Assembly (NCBI GenBank): GCA_951394045.1
Contig: OX595990.1
Coordinates: 682,001-746,000 of the forward strand
Reading direction: 5' to 3'
Origin: Nitzschia sp. DOCU1
Taxonomy: Eukaryota; Bacillariophyta; Bacillariophyceae; Bacillariales; Bacillariaceae
Length of the DNA: 64,000 nucleotides
A program made the translations under genes and the position numbers. The first letter of the stretch is position 1; each line of letters opens with the position of its first letter. Below are positions 50,101 through 58,712 of this stretch, one piece after another. The notes below the pieces were generated by a model that did no database searches, was not told where the DNA came from, and saw only the letters and a list, made by a program, of their open reading frames with translations.

Positions 50101-51049
50101 TTAAGATGCTTGTGCAGCAGCCTCGGCATCTGCCGCCTTTTTGGCTTCCTTCGCCGCCCGTCGTTCCAGTCTCGACTTGGCACGTCCCTTACGAGCTTCT
50201 GCCTGGTCCGCAAGAGCCTTTTCCTTGACATTGACCGCCTTTAGCTCGTGAATCTTCTCGAGCAAGACCGACTTGTTCTTGAATTGGTTACCCTTGGCCA
50301 GCATGTAAAGCGAGTGATAAATGTGCTTGTCAATCTTTCCTTGATCCCGCATCTTCTTCAAGAGACGACGCAAGACACGAGTTCGGCGCATCCACAATAC
50401 CTTGAAAGGAAGACGAGCGTTGGTAGTACCTCGGCGCTTACCAATACCTAAACGTAATCAATCAATTAAGACATGTGAGTGGAATGTTGTCACGTGACAA
50501 ATAGTACACAGTTCCGGTGTTAAATTCAGAACCATGCGTGGAACATGGACTACCGGTTGTCTGGCCGGTTGGACCTTTCAGCCCACACACTCTGGCCCCA
50601 AGCAAGCAAGGATAGAGCTGGGACTATTGGAAGAATCACAACCATTTTCGAATCCTTCTTTTGCAAGAAAGACCGAACCAACACCCGGGGCTTTTTTGTT
50701 TATAAGCAAGGCAAAGCAATAGTTATTATTGCAAACGTACCAGTGTGACGACCCTTTCTCTTGGCTTCATTTCGCAAAGTAACACGGGCACGCGAATGGA
50801 CCACAGCAGGCTTCTTGATAATTAGACCATCACGGTGAAGACGGGCAATGTTTCGACGAGAGTTAGCCAGAGCAATCTCGTTGATTTCATTGGGGTCCAA
50901 CCAGATCTTGCGCTTTCCGCATTTCAAAACCGAAGCGGCAAGGCGCTTTTGGAGTTTCAGAGAGACTGTAATACAAAAACAAAAAACAAGATGAAATCAG
51001 AATAAATCTCTTGACGAACAAGCAAGCTTGCAATCTAAAGACTACCCAT
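50101..51049 (-). CDS. RPL19: Ribosomal protein eL19 (RPL19)
   Basis: Three exons, complement(51046-51049), complement(50741-50965) and complement(50101-50447), encode about 191 residues. Exon 1 holds only ATGG, so the initiator codon is separated from the rest by an 80-nt intron. Splicing gives [20 protein letters not shown], then [37 protein letters not shown] and [15 protein letters not shown]. This is full-length eL19 of the large cytosolic ribosomal subunit, with the usual long basic, coiled C-terminal helix ([20 protein letters not shown]). Intron 2 is 293 nt, clearly longer than the other introns of the window. Like many ribosomal-protein genes it is presumably strongly expressed; the region upstream is shared with the M3 peptidase gene. 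Confidence 0.95.
50448..50740 (-). other. RPL19 intron 2, unusually long (293 nt)
   Basis: Minus-strand donor gtacgttt, acceptor gtttag. Both ends are supported by exact eL19 continuity. I looked for C/D-box snoRNA signals: CTGA occurs, but no clean RTGATGA partner, so no RNA is called. Confidence 0.85.
50966..51045 (-). other. RPL19 intron 1, directly after the start codon
   Basis: The intron begins one base after ATG (ATGG|gtagtc) and ends ttacag, 80 nt. The gtagtc donor is weaker than the others in the window, but the eL19 N-terminus is restored exactly. Confidence 0.8.
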
Positions 51050-51603
51050 GAAATGACCTTCCATGGGAAGCACGAGAAATGCACCGGGAATATTCCGCTC
51101 CCAAACTCCACATTATTTTCGTTCCATAATCTCATCTACATCCGGATCCGCCACTACATATCTACTAACAAATCCATTGTCTACGACAGCACAATTTGCA
51201 ATCGTCTCCTTACCCGGCATGGTGATTCCAATCGCTTGGATAGAAGTAACAACAAAGCAAGGTGTTGAAGCGTTCCAGCTCCCGCTGGCTGCACCACCCT
51301 CGTCGGTACCTTGCTCCACCGTTTCGTGCAACGGAGCGTGTTTGTGTGGCGTCAGTAGAAATCCTACTGGACAATGAGTGGGTCTCATTCATAGTAAAAC
51401 GGTAAGGACCCCAGCGCCCATCAAATATTGGCATCTGTGCTTTTCGAGGACAATATCGCGCGCATTTTGACTCGCATGCACACCTATGCTCATAGATAAC
51501 CATCATAGACAAGACTATTCGGACAGCCCAATGGGTGACCAGCAGTCATTGGCATCCATCACGTCATCGATCCATCATCTCTCATCACAATCACAATGAC
51601 GCG
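51050..51603. other. Divergent promoter region, 554 bp
   Basis: Between RPL19 (minus) and the M3 peptidase (plus). The peptidase frame extends upstream only with a GTG. No other element recognised. Confidence 0.45.
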
Positions 51604-53665
51604 ATGATGATTCGAACCGTTTCATTGAAAGACTTGTTTCTTGTTTTGTTTGTCTTCTTGCAATCCGCCCATAGTGCTGTAGCGTCGTCCACTACTTGTC
51701 CCAACGACACCCCAGTGACTACCATGCCTCCTTCTGCTGCTGCTCCTTCCATGGACAATCTCCCTCGCTGGGATTTGGAATCTCGATTCGGTTTCCAGTC
51801 TCCTTTTGACGCCGCCATTGATGCTCATTTAGAACACACACAAGCTTTGGCGAAAGCCTTTCGTGAACAATACGAAGGCCACTTGGAAACTTGTAATTTA
51901 TTGGAAGCGATTCAAGAATATGAATCCATTTCGGCACGACGTGGCATGATTGCTTCTTACTTGAGTTTGAGTTATGATGTCCAACTCAATAATGACGCGT
52001 TGAAAAAACGCAAAGGATCCTTGTCACAACTTCAATCGGCTATTGTCGGTGACTATTTGGAGTGGTTCACATTGGATCTAGCGAGTTTATCGCCACCTGT
52101 CTTGCAACAGCAGTTCGAGAGGACACCCGCCTTATTGACAAAATACAAGGCCTTTTTGGACGAAGTTCAGCGTCAAAAGCCACATGATCTTTCCAAAGAT
52201 GTCGAACGTGCCTTGACAGTTCGTGCACCCTATACAGGAACTCGTCCTGTGGTGAGTTTCTTGGACAAGGAACTCAGTATGCTGAAATTTGATTTGGACA
52301 ACCAGCTAGTGAATATGGAAGTTTTGTTGTCGCGATTGTCCTCGAGCAAGGATGCCAGTGTGCGTGCCAAATGCCTCAAGACATTGAATACAGGTCTTGC
52401 CGATTCCATGGTTCGGATTGCCGCCTTGTCCTTGTCGTCTGTGTCAGGAAGTTGGCTCATTGAAAACAAGGAACGCAACTACCAAACGTTGAGGAGTCGG
52501 CGTAACTTGGACAATAACTGTCCAGACAATGTTGTAGAAAGTTTGTTGAGTGGAGTACGATCGCAAGGAGTCTTGTTATGCAAACGATATTATGGACTCA
52601 AAAAGAAAATTTTGCAAGATACACAAGGCCTAACCAAATTTACATGGTCGGATCGGAATGCACCCATTGATATTGGTGGCAACAGTGGGGAAGAAGAAAA
52701 GATTTCGTGGGACACGGCCGTGCAAATGGTAGAACGTGGCTATCGAAAATTTAGTCCTACCATGGCAGATTTGTTTATGGATATGGTCAATGAAAAACGT
52801 ATTGATGTACCGGCGGTAGACCACAAAAAGGGTGGCGCGTATTGTGCCGGTGTCATTCCAGGCATTGGTCCCTTTCAATTACTCAACTTTGATGGAACCA
52901 AACATGATGTTGCCACGCTGGCACATGAGTCTGGGCATGGCTGTCACGATTTGTTTGCCTACAAACAAGGATATCTACAATATCATCCTCCCCTTACTCT
53001 TGCCGAAACTGGTACGTATATAAGGACGGCGTCGACAGTCAAACATTGACATGTTTGCTAACTTTCTTTTCCAACCAGCTTCCATCTTTGGCGAGATGAT
53101 TGTCTTTCGAGACTTGCTAGACACGGCCAAAACCCCAGAAGAGCGCTTGACGTTGCTCATGAGCAAGATTGATGATGTCATCAACTCTGTGGTCCGCCAG
53201 TGCAGCTTTGATCGATTTGAAGAATTGGCGCACTCGGCGCGTGAAAATGGAGAATTGTCGAGTGATGAGTTGGATGCCTTTTGGAAACAAACCATGGAAG
53301 AGTACTATGGCAAGGCACAAGAAGACGGTGGGGATTCCCCGTTTGATTCCTATGCGGACACGGCCCACTTATGGTCTTATGTGCCCCATTTCCATCACGT
53401 TCCATTCTATGTCTACTCGTACGCCTTTGCTGATTTGGTGGTTGGAACCTTGTACCACAGCTTCTTGACAACACCAGAAGGATTTGAAGATCGGTTGATT
53501 GATCTTTTGGGAGCCGGGGGAACCCGAGACTTTGCCACCGCGTTGCAGCCCTTTGGATTGGATCCTACCAGTCCAAGTTTCTGGGAAGATGCTTTGAAGG
53601 CGCATTTGGGTGGTCTCATTGATGAAGCCGAATCGATTGCTAAAGATTTGGGGTATTTCAAGTAA
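51604..53665 (+). CDS. Secreted M3-family (oligoendopeptidase F-like) zinc metallopeptidase
   Basis: Two exons (51604-53011 and 53079-53665) encode about 664 residues. The start at the paired ATGs (51604/51607) gives a signal peptide, SLKDLFLVLFVFLQSAHSAVA, so the enzyme enters the secretory pathway. The zinc site is LAHESGHGCHDLF (HExxH), and the third ligand Glu lies in ASIFGEMIVF just after the splice junction. Splicing of the 67-nt intron is required to bring these together. The long helical N-terminal half, and GPFQLLNFDGTKHDVATLAHESGHG, match oligoendopeptidase F of bacteria. The family cleaves short peptides of up to about 20 residues. An extracellular or vacuolar role in peptide scavenging is inferred. 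The bacterial-like type might reflect old horizontal transfer, which is not tested here. Confidence 0.92.
53012..53078 (+). other. Intron of the M3 peptidase gene
   Basis: A GT-AG intron of 67 nt (gtacgt...ccaaccag), phase 1. It separates the HExxH motif from the third zinc ligand. Confidence 0.85.
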
Positions 53666-53835
53666 GAAAAGTGAAGGTTATTAGAGGCAAGTTTATCACC
53701 TCGAGTTATTTAGTATGGCGGTGCAGCCTAGATTTTCTTCTTCTTTCTGTTAGACACCAGCAGGAACAAATGCACTGCTTCTAGAGAACCTTTCGACACT
53801 TGCGGTGGAGCTGCAGGACGTGGAATGGCCGAGAC

Positions 53836-54954
53836 CTATGGTTCGTCCATGCTGGAGAAACAGTCGACAAGGGTGACAAGGACGACCACAAAAATGATTA
53901 CCAAAAGGACGGCAACCGCCACGACACCAAGAGGGAGCATCCAGGGCCTCTTGTTCTTTCTTGACAAACGGTGGTTGCCCCCCTCGTGCCCAAGAGCAAC
54001 CGCCACCACACTAGCGTCTAGTATCTGGACTGAGTTGTTGTCCGACGAGCTGCTTGTGCTGTTGTCGACGACTGCCTCTTCCCGGCGTCTGAGTGTGGTT
54101 TCGGGGGGGTTCGAACTCCTTTCCCTGCTGTGCTGCTGGCTACCAGCACGAAATTGCTCAATGTCATCATCAAGGTCATCGTCCCGTTTATCTTCTTCTT
54201 CACTGCTGCTGCTGCTGCTTCTGTCATTACGACCAGCACCGTCCACCAAGAAATCTCGTGGTGGGCCCACTACATGGTGGGCACCAACCTCCTCCTGCTG
54301 GTGGTGGAGCGACGTCTGGGAATGACAGTCCGAGGCGTCGCCATACGATCGCATTAACTCAAAGATTTCTACCCTTCGTCTGCGTTCACGGTATCTTCCT
54401 TGTGTTCTTGACGCCCTATTTAATGACGCCTCCTCTTGTTGGTGGTCGTCCTGTGGGGAAGAGGACGCTGGTGGATTCTCAGAGAAGCCCCCGCCACCGG
54501 CGGCCACAACACCAGGAGCTGTTGCGTCAATGATTTCTATCTTTCGTCTGTATTCACGATATCCTCTTTGTGTCGACGTCATAATTGGTGGCTCTTGCTG
54601 CCAAGACGCCGATATGTCAGAGAAGAAGCCTCCACCACCGGCGGCCACACCAGCAGGAGCTGTTCCATCCTCAAATGTGTTTGGTTTGGTTTCGTTGTTG
54701 GATGGCGTTGCTCTAGCCGCCGCTGCGAAGTCTCCTCTCACTTCTTTTCCACACTTGGCTCTTCTTGATCTTTCCTCAATTCCAATGTTGTAGTTGTCTC
54801 CTTGCAGTTCAGCTTGCACGTCCTCGCCTTCATCATGATCTAGTTCAGCCAAAGCACACGTGCTAGAGACTGAGTTCTCGTCCTCTTGGAACGCAAAAGG
54901 GATCGTCGTAACGTAGTCAAACATTGGAATATTTATCCCTTTGGTTTCAGACAT
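53836..54954 (-). CDS. Hypothetical tail-anchored protein with Gly-rich tandem repeats
   Basis: An intronless frame of 372 residues, ATG at 54954. It lacks a signal peptide. About residues 100-210 hold two diverged copies of a 45-55-residue unit: (T/A)AP.GV.AAGGGGF at the head, a Gln/Asp-rich middle, and R.YRE.RR+.EI at the tail. A Ser/Asp-rich stretch follows. One membrane span, MLPLGVVAVAVLLVIIFVVVLVTLV, lies about 10 residues from the C-terminus. The protein is therefore probably tail-anchored with most of its mass in the cytosol. Diatoms have many membrane proteins whose cytosolic N-terminus looks like this and which continue into leucine-rich repeats after the membrane. This one stops just after the span, so it may be a truncated relative. 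Function is unknown. Confidence 0.6.
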   Translation of the reverse strand: MSETKGINIPMFDYVTTIPFAFQEDENSVSSTCALAELDHDEGEDVQAELQGDNYNIGIEERSRRAKCGKEVRGDFAAAARATPSNNETKPNTFEDGTAPAGVAAGGGGFFSDISASWQQEPPIMTSTQRGYREYRRKIEIIDATAPGVVAAGGGGFSENPPASSSPQDDHQQEEASLNRASRTQGRYRERRRRVEIFELMRSYGDASDCHSQTSLHHQQEEVGAHHVVGPPRDFLVDGAGRNDRSSSSSSEEEDKRDDDLDDDIEQFRAGSQQHSRERSSNPPETTLRRREEAVVDNSTSSSSDNNSVQILDASVVAVALGHEGGNHRLSRKNKRPWMLPLGVVAVAVLLVIIFVVVLVTLVDCFSSMDEP

Positions 54955-55985
54955 TTATTGAGACTTTGCTCCTACAATACAGTCAGTCCAGTCAGTGGCA
55001 GGTTCTACTTGTTCCATTGCATGAACGGAGCTGGGTTTCCAAGTGAAGTAAAAAATGTGGCGATCCGTTGAGAGATTTTAAGGCCCCGAACAATTTATGA
55101 GGTGTAGGTATCAAAACATCATCAGTGGACGAGTAGGTAATATTTATCTGTCACATCATTCGTGGGAATGGACGCGTTTTCGACTTTTCTGTTTCCTCAT
55201 GTCTGAATGTCTTTATTTTTCTAAGTAAAACCAAATCCAACGTGCAAAGAGCAGTAGCTGGCTCTGCCGTGTGAAGAAAAATGAGGAGCAATGTTCTTTT
55301 CTGGCTGAACCCGTTTTCCTTTCTCTAAAAATGGGTCTCGTCCCATATCCTTTCTTCTTTTGCTATCTTGCTTTGCTCTGGCTAATAGTTTACCCTTCCA
55401 ATCAAGTCTGCTTATAAATGTGACTTCCCCGGAATCAGCCTTTTACCGTAGTTCTATACGTTGAAATTTGATTCTCAGCAGGGAGTCTCGAGCAGGACTT
55501 GGGCTTGAACCCCTTGTTGCATTCCATTGACAATTCTTGCCGAGGCGGGGCATGGCGGCGTCTTCTCTACTAGAAACTAGCCCATGCTGCACGTCTTCAG
55601 CGGTGTCCTCGTTTCAGGGATTACCGAGGAAGGCATTGCAAATCTTAGTCTCTCGACTCTGTACTACTCGCATAATGCTGATGTCGCCGATCAGCACGAC
55701 TCATGTCAGGCAGGACGAGATGAATACTTTCAGTTCTTTGATGATGCCCTTTTTAATCCACGACTTTTCTACGAACGTCTACGCGAGACCCATAGAGATT
55801 CATCACACAAGCGACAGTAGTAATTTACCAACAAGAACGTACTCTGAATTCAATTATGAATCCAACCCGTTTTCGTCGTATTTCTACGGCGCCGATGTCC
55901 CCTAGACTATACGCTACACGATTGACATCGATTAATAGTCATTCCAAACACGCTATTATTTTGTTGTATCCCACATCTCAACAGA
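54955..55985. other. Intergenic region, 1.03 kb
   Basis: Upstream of the tail-anchored gene and downstream of the RRM-PWI gene (both minus). A 122-codon frame at 55537-55905 (plus) has no recognisable content and is not called. A CTACTAG motif lies near 55566. Nothing else seen. Confidence 0.4.
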
Positions 55986-57320
55986 CTATGATCCTTGTTG
56001 TTCCGCCAACACCAATTCGTCCACTTTGGCCCACACAGCCTTGAGAAATCCTCCCGCTTCTTCTTCCAATACCATTTGTAATTCTTGCAACATTTCCGCC
56101 GTGGATTTACATGCCAAGATGTGACTATACAAGAATTGAATGAGTTCGGCTTCTTCTTCACCCAAGGCTTCTTGAACTTGAGCTCCCAAAAAGTCTCGAA
56201 GTGTAGCATGAGTGGACTCTGGTAGTACTGGAAAGTGGGATGGGTAGTCATTTTTGGCGCGTTTGGTAGCAGGTTCTTCGTTTTCCGCAGCAGCCTGTCC
56301 TTGAGTAGTCATCCATGCTGGCAAATTGGATCGTCCACGTTTGCCCGAATCTCCTGCTGCTCCACCTGGCGGTACGAAAAGTCCACCAAGAGGTGGCGGT
56401 GGTAATCCACCCGCCATGGGTGGTGGTGGCGGCGGTGGAAGAGACAAGCTTCCAGGTGGTGGTAACGGTGGTGGCGGAACCACTGCTGTGATGGGTGGTC
56501 CCCGCTTCTTTTCGTCTTCCACCATGGCCGCGACTCGAGGTTTCATTTCAGCCAATTTTTGTGCCACTAATTCCATGCGTTTCTTTTTTTGAAAGGATTG
56601 TGTTTTGGTTAATTTGCGTCGAAATTCCTTGACGGCTTCCAATACAGCAGGTGCATTCAAGGGATCTTCTTCGGCATCATAGTTATTTCCACCCGCAGCG
56701 GCTGCTACCTTTTCCGCATCCAATGGCTGTTGCTGTAGCTGTTGACTATTGCTGCCAGCAGTAGCCATTTCTCCTCCATGCAATTCCGGAGCTTCAGCTG
56801 CTACAAAATTTTGCCACAACTTTTCCCCTAGATGCAATTGCGATTCTTCATCCAACAAGGGTGGTGGCAAAGGAACATCCTTGTTGGCAGGTACCATGTA
56901 CGCTTGCAGCGTATTATAACGATCATCTAATCGGGAAACAAATTGCTTGAAGGCACCCAAAAATTTACAAGCTCCATCCGGATGAGACATGGTGACTACC
57001 ACTGAAATGCGGGCATGCGATGGCAATTCTTGGGCATCGCCATCATCGTCTTCAGGTTTTTTAGGATAAAAGATGCAATTGCGGACGCCACCGCAGGGAT
57101 ACAACCAGTCGCGAACGGCCTTGTAGGTATGCAAAAAGGGAGGGACATTCGTCAGCAATAGAGTGGGACTAAAGGGATTGCGAGGAGGGACGGGTGGAGC
57201 CGGTGGGCCTCCTCCCATAAGAGTAGCCGGGGGGGCAAATGGAGGTGGCGGTAAACCAGGGGGAGGAAGAGGCGGGGGGCCACCGACGGGTGGTGGAGGG
57301 GGAGCCAAGTTGCTTGCCAT
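55986..57320 (-). CDS. RRM-PWI splicing factor (RBM25/Snu71-like)
   Basis: An intronless frame of 444 residues, ATG at 57320. The N-terminus is a Pro-rich tract (APPPPPVGG, PPLPPPGLPPPP). An RRM-like domain follows at about residues 50-150 (TLLLTNVPPFLHTYKAVRDWL, then RISVVVTMSHPDGACKFLG). The middle has a helical charged region and a second poly-Pro tract, then NLPAWMTTQ and a KRAK nuclear signal. The C-terminal ~70 residues form a PWI domain (DFLGAQVQEALGEEEAELIQFL ... LEEEAGGFLKAVW). RRM plus C-terminal PWI is the layout of RBM25/Snu71, a U1 snRNP-associated alternative-splicing factor. Poly-Pro tracts suggest WW or FBP partners. Nuclear location is inferred. The RRM lacks clear RNP1 aromatic residues. 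Confidence 0.8.
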   Translation of the reverse strand: MASNLAPPPPPVGGPPPLPPPGLPPPPFAPPATLMGGGPPAPPVPPRNPFSPTLLLTNVPPFLHTYKAVRDWLYPCGGVRNCIFYPKKPEDDDGDAQELPSHARISVVVTMSHPDGACKFLGAFKQFVSRLDDRYNTLQAYMVPANKDVPLPPPLLDEESQLHLGEKLWQNFVAAEAPELHGGEMATAGSNSQQLQQQPLDAEKVAAAAGGNNYDAEEDPLNAPAVLEAVKEFRRKLTKTQSFQKKKRMELVAQKLAEMKPRVAAMVEDEKKRGPPITAVVPPPPLPPPGSLSLPPPPPPPMAGGLPPPPLGGLFVPPGGAAGDSGKRGRSNLPAWMTTQGQAAAENEEPATKRAKNDYPSHFPVLPESTHATLRDFLGAQVQEALGEEEAELIQFLYSHILACKSTAEMLQELQMVLEEEAGGFLKAVWAKVDELVLAEQQGS

Positions 57321-57762
57321 GATGATGATATAAAGAAACTAGGGGAATTGCAATAGAAGGAATCCAGTCGGGGTTTGATGAAAACAATACACGATAAGCA
57401 AATGCATGAAGTAGTAGGTCATCATCTCTCATCGTCTCCACCACCCTGCTGTCTCTCGTCGTCGACGTCGCGTTCGGCATCTTGGTTGCTTGTGGATTGG
57501 ATCCTCGCGAGCGTACAGTCAGTATCATACTGACAGACAGACAGACCCTGTTCGCCTTCGTCCGTCCAGTCGGACGATGGCGGCGACCTACACGTGGAAA
57601 TGACTTGTTCGACCATATCTTCCACCTCTTGCTTCCGATGAAGATCGACGATGACACTCTGTATCCATTTCTACTATACTCTAGGACTTTCGAGGCTCTT
57701 CCTTCATACTTTCACCGCCACAACACATGCAAATGTGCACTCCCAGTTCTAACAGGAGAAGA
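57321..57762. other. Divergent promoter region, 442 bp
   Basis: Between the RRM-PWI gene (minus) and the DUF3611 gene (plus). Short frames on both strands are not supported. Confidence 0.45.
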
Positions 57763-58599
57763 ATGGCACGTTTCAGTGTCGCGATCATGTTGGTGATGGC
57801 CTTGCTAATGCCAAGATCATCCTTGGGTTTCACGGTCCAAAACAGCAGATCCTTGTCGGCTGCAACCCCACGCGTCATCGGCTCTGTGCAGAAGCCACCA
57901 CAGTATGGTATGCCACACTTGGAGGCTCTCCAAATGTCGTCTTCCGTCAATGATGGCGAGCCAGACGAATTTCTCGTCAAGGTCAAAGTCGATCCAGTCG
58001 TTCGAGAAACGTCCTTGTTACTCCGACGCCTTTCCTGGGCTGCTTGGTGGGCACAAATGATTTTGACAACCGTCTCATCGGTAACTCTCTTATTTGCTCG
58101 CAATGTCATTGGAGCTTCATCATCTCCCATGTTGAATACTTCGTCACTCCCCAACTTTGTATTGGCCGGAACGGGCATTGGCTTGTCCTTTTGTAGTATT
58201 GTGTGGACATGGGCCAGTCGACGACTGGCACGACGATTATTACGAAAACCCACTACCAAAATTCAAACCGCCACACTTTTGCGCAAGAGTATTCAAGTCG
58301 GTGTCACACTGAATTTGTTTGGAATGTTGGTTAGTTTGATTTCCGCCGAACAAATTGTAGGAGCCTTGGCCATCAAGGTATTGACAGCCGGTACTCCGGC
58401 GCGGTCCACCGCCGTGGCCTTGTTGGAAAGCAGCAGTTCGTTTTTGCAACCATTGGATATATTGGTCGTGCAAGCCAATACCAATACATTGTTTAGTCAT
58501 TTTAGTAGTTTGGCGTCGCTCTTGTACATGACACGATCCTTGGCCAAGTTGGATCCGCCGAGTCGGGAAGAACAGGGACAACTACGAAGTAAAAACTAA
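57763..58599 (+). CDS. DUF3611-family plastid membrane protein
   Basis: About 278 residues from the ATG at 57763; an ATG at 57727 in the same frame adds 12 residues. The N-terminus MARFSVAIMLVMALLMPRSSLG is a signal peptide, followed by FTVQNSRSLS, a plastid bipartite context. The mature part has four or so hydrophobic segments (WAAWWAQMILTTVSSVTLLF, LAGTGIGLSFCSIVWTWAS, VGVTLNLFGMLVSLISAEQI). Near the end is the family signature LDILVVQANTNTLFSHFSSL. This signature is shared by the DUF3611 proteins of cyanobacteria and plastids, so the protein is probably a plastid envelope or thylakoid membrane component of cyanobacterial descent. The molecular role of the family is not known. Confidence 0.82.
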   Translation: MARFSVAIMLVMALLMPRSSLGFTVQNSRSLSAATPRVIGSVQKPPQYGMPHLEALQMSSSVNDGEPDEFLVKVKVDPVVRETSLLLRRLSWAAWWAQMILTTVSSVTLLFARNVIGASSSPMLNTSSLPNFVLAGTGIGLSFCSIVWTWASRRLARRLLRKPTTKIQTATLLRKSIQVGVTLNLFGMLVSLISAEQIVGALAIKVLTAGTPARSTAVALLESSSSFLQPLDILVVQANTNTLFSHFSSLASLLYMTRSLAKLDPPSREEQGQLRSKN

Positions 58600-58712
58600 T
58601 AATAGAAGTGCACAGGTAGTGTTACAATACAATTTAGCTGGACTATGGATTTCAATGAATGTTCGTTGAGGGGTGCAAGTATCATCATCATCATTATGAC
58701 AAAAATGAAATA

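Noticed and set aside
50448..50740. Possible box C/D snoRNA in RPL19 intron 2
   Set aside because: CTGA is present twice but a proper RTGATGA box and terminal stem are lacking.
55537..55905. 122-codon plus-strand frame between two minus-strand genes
   Set aside because: No motif, low-complexity composition and no supporting signals.
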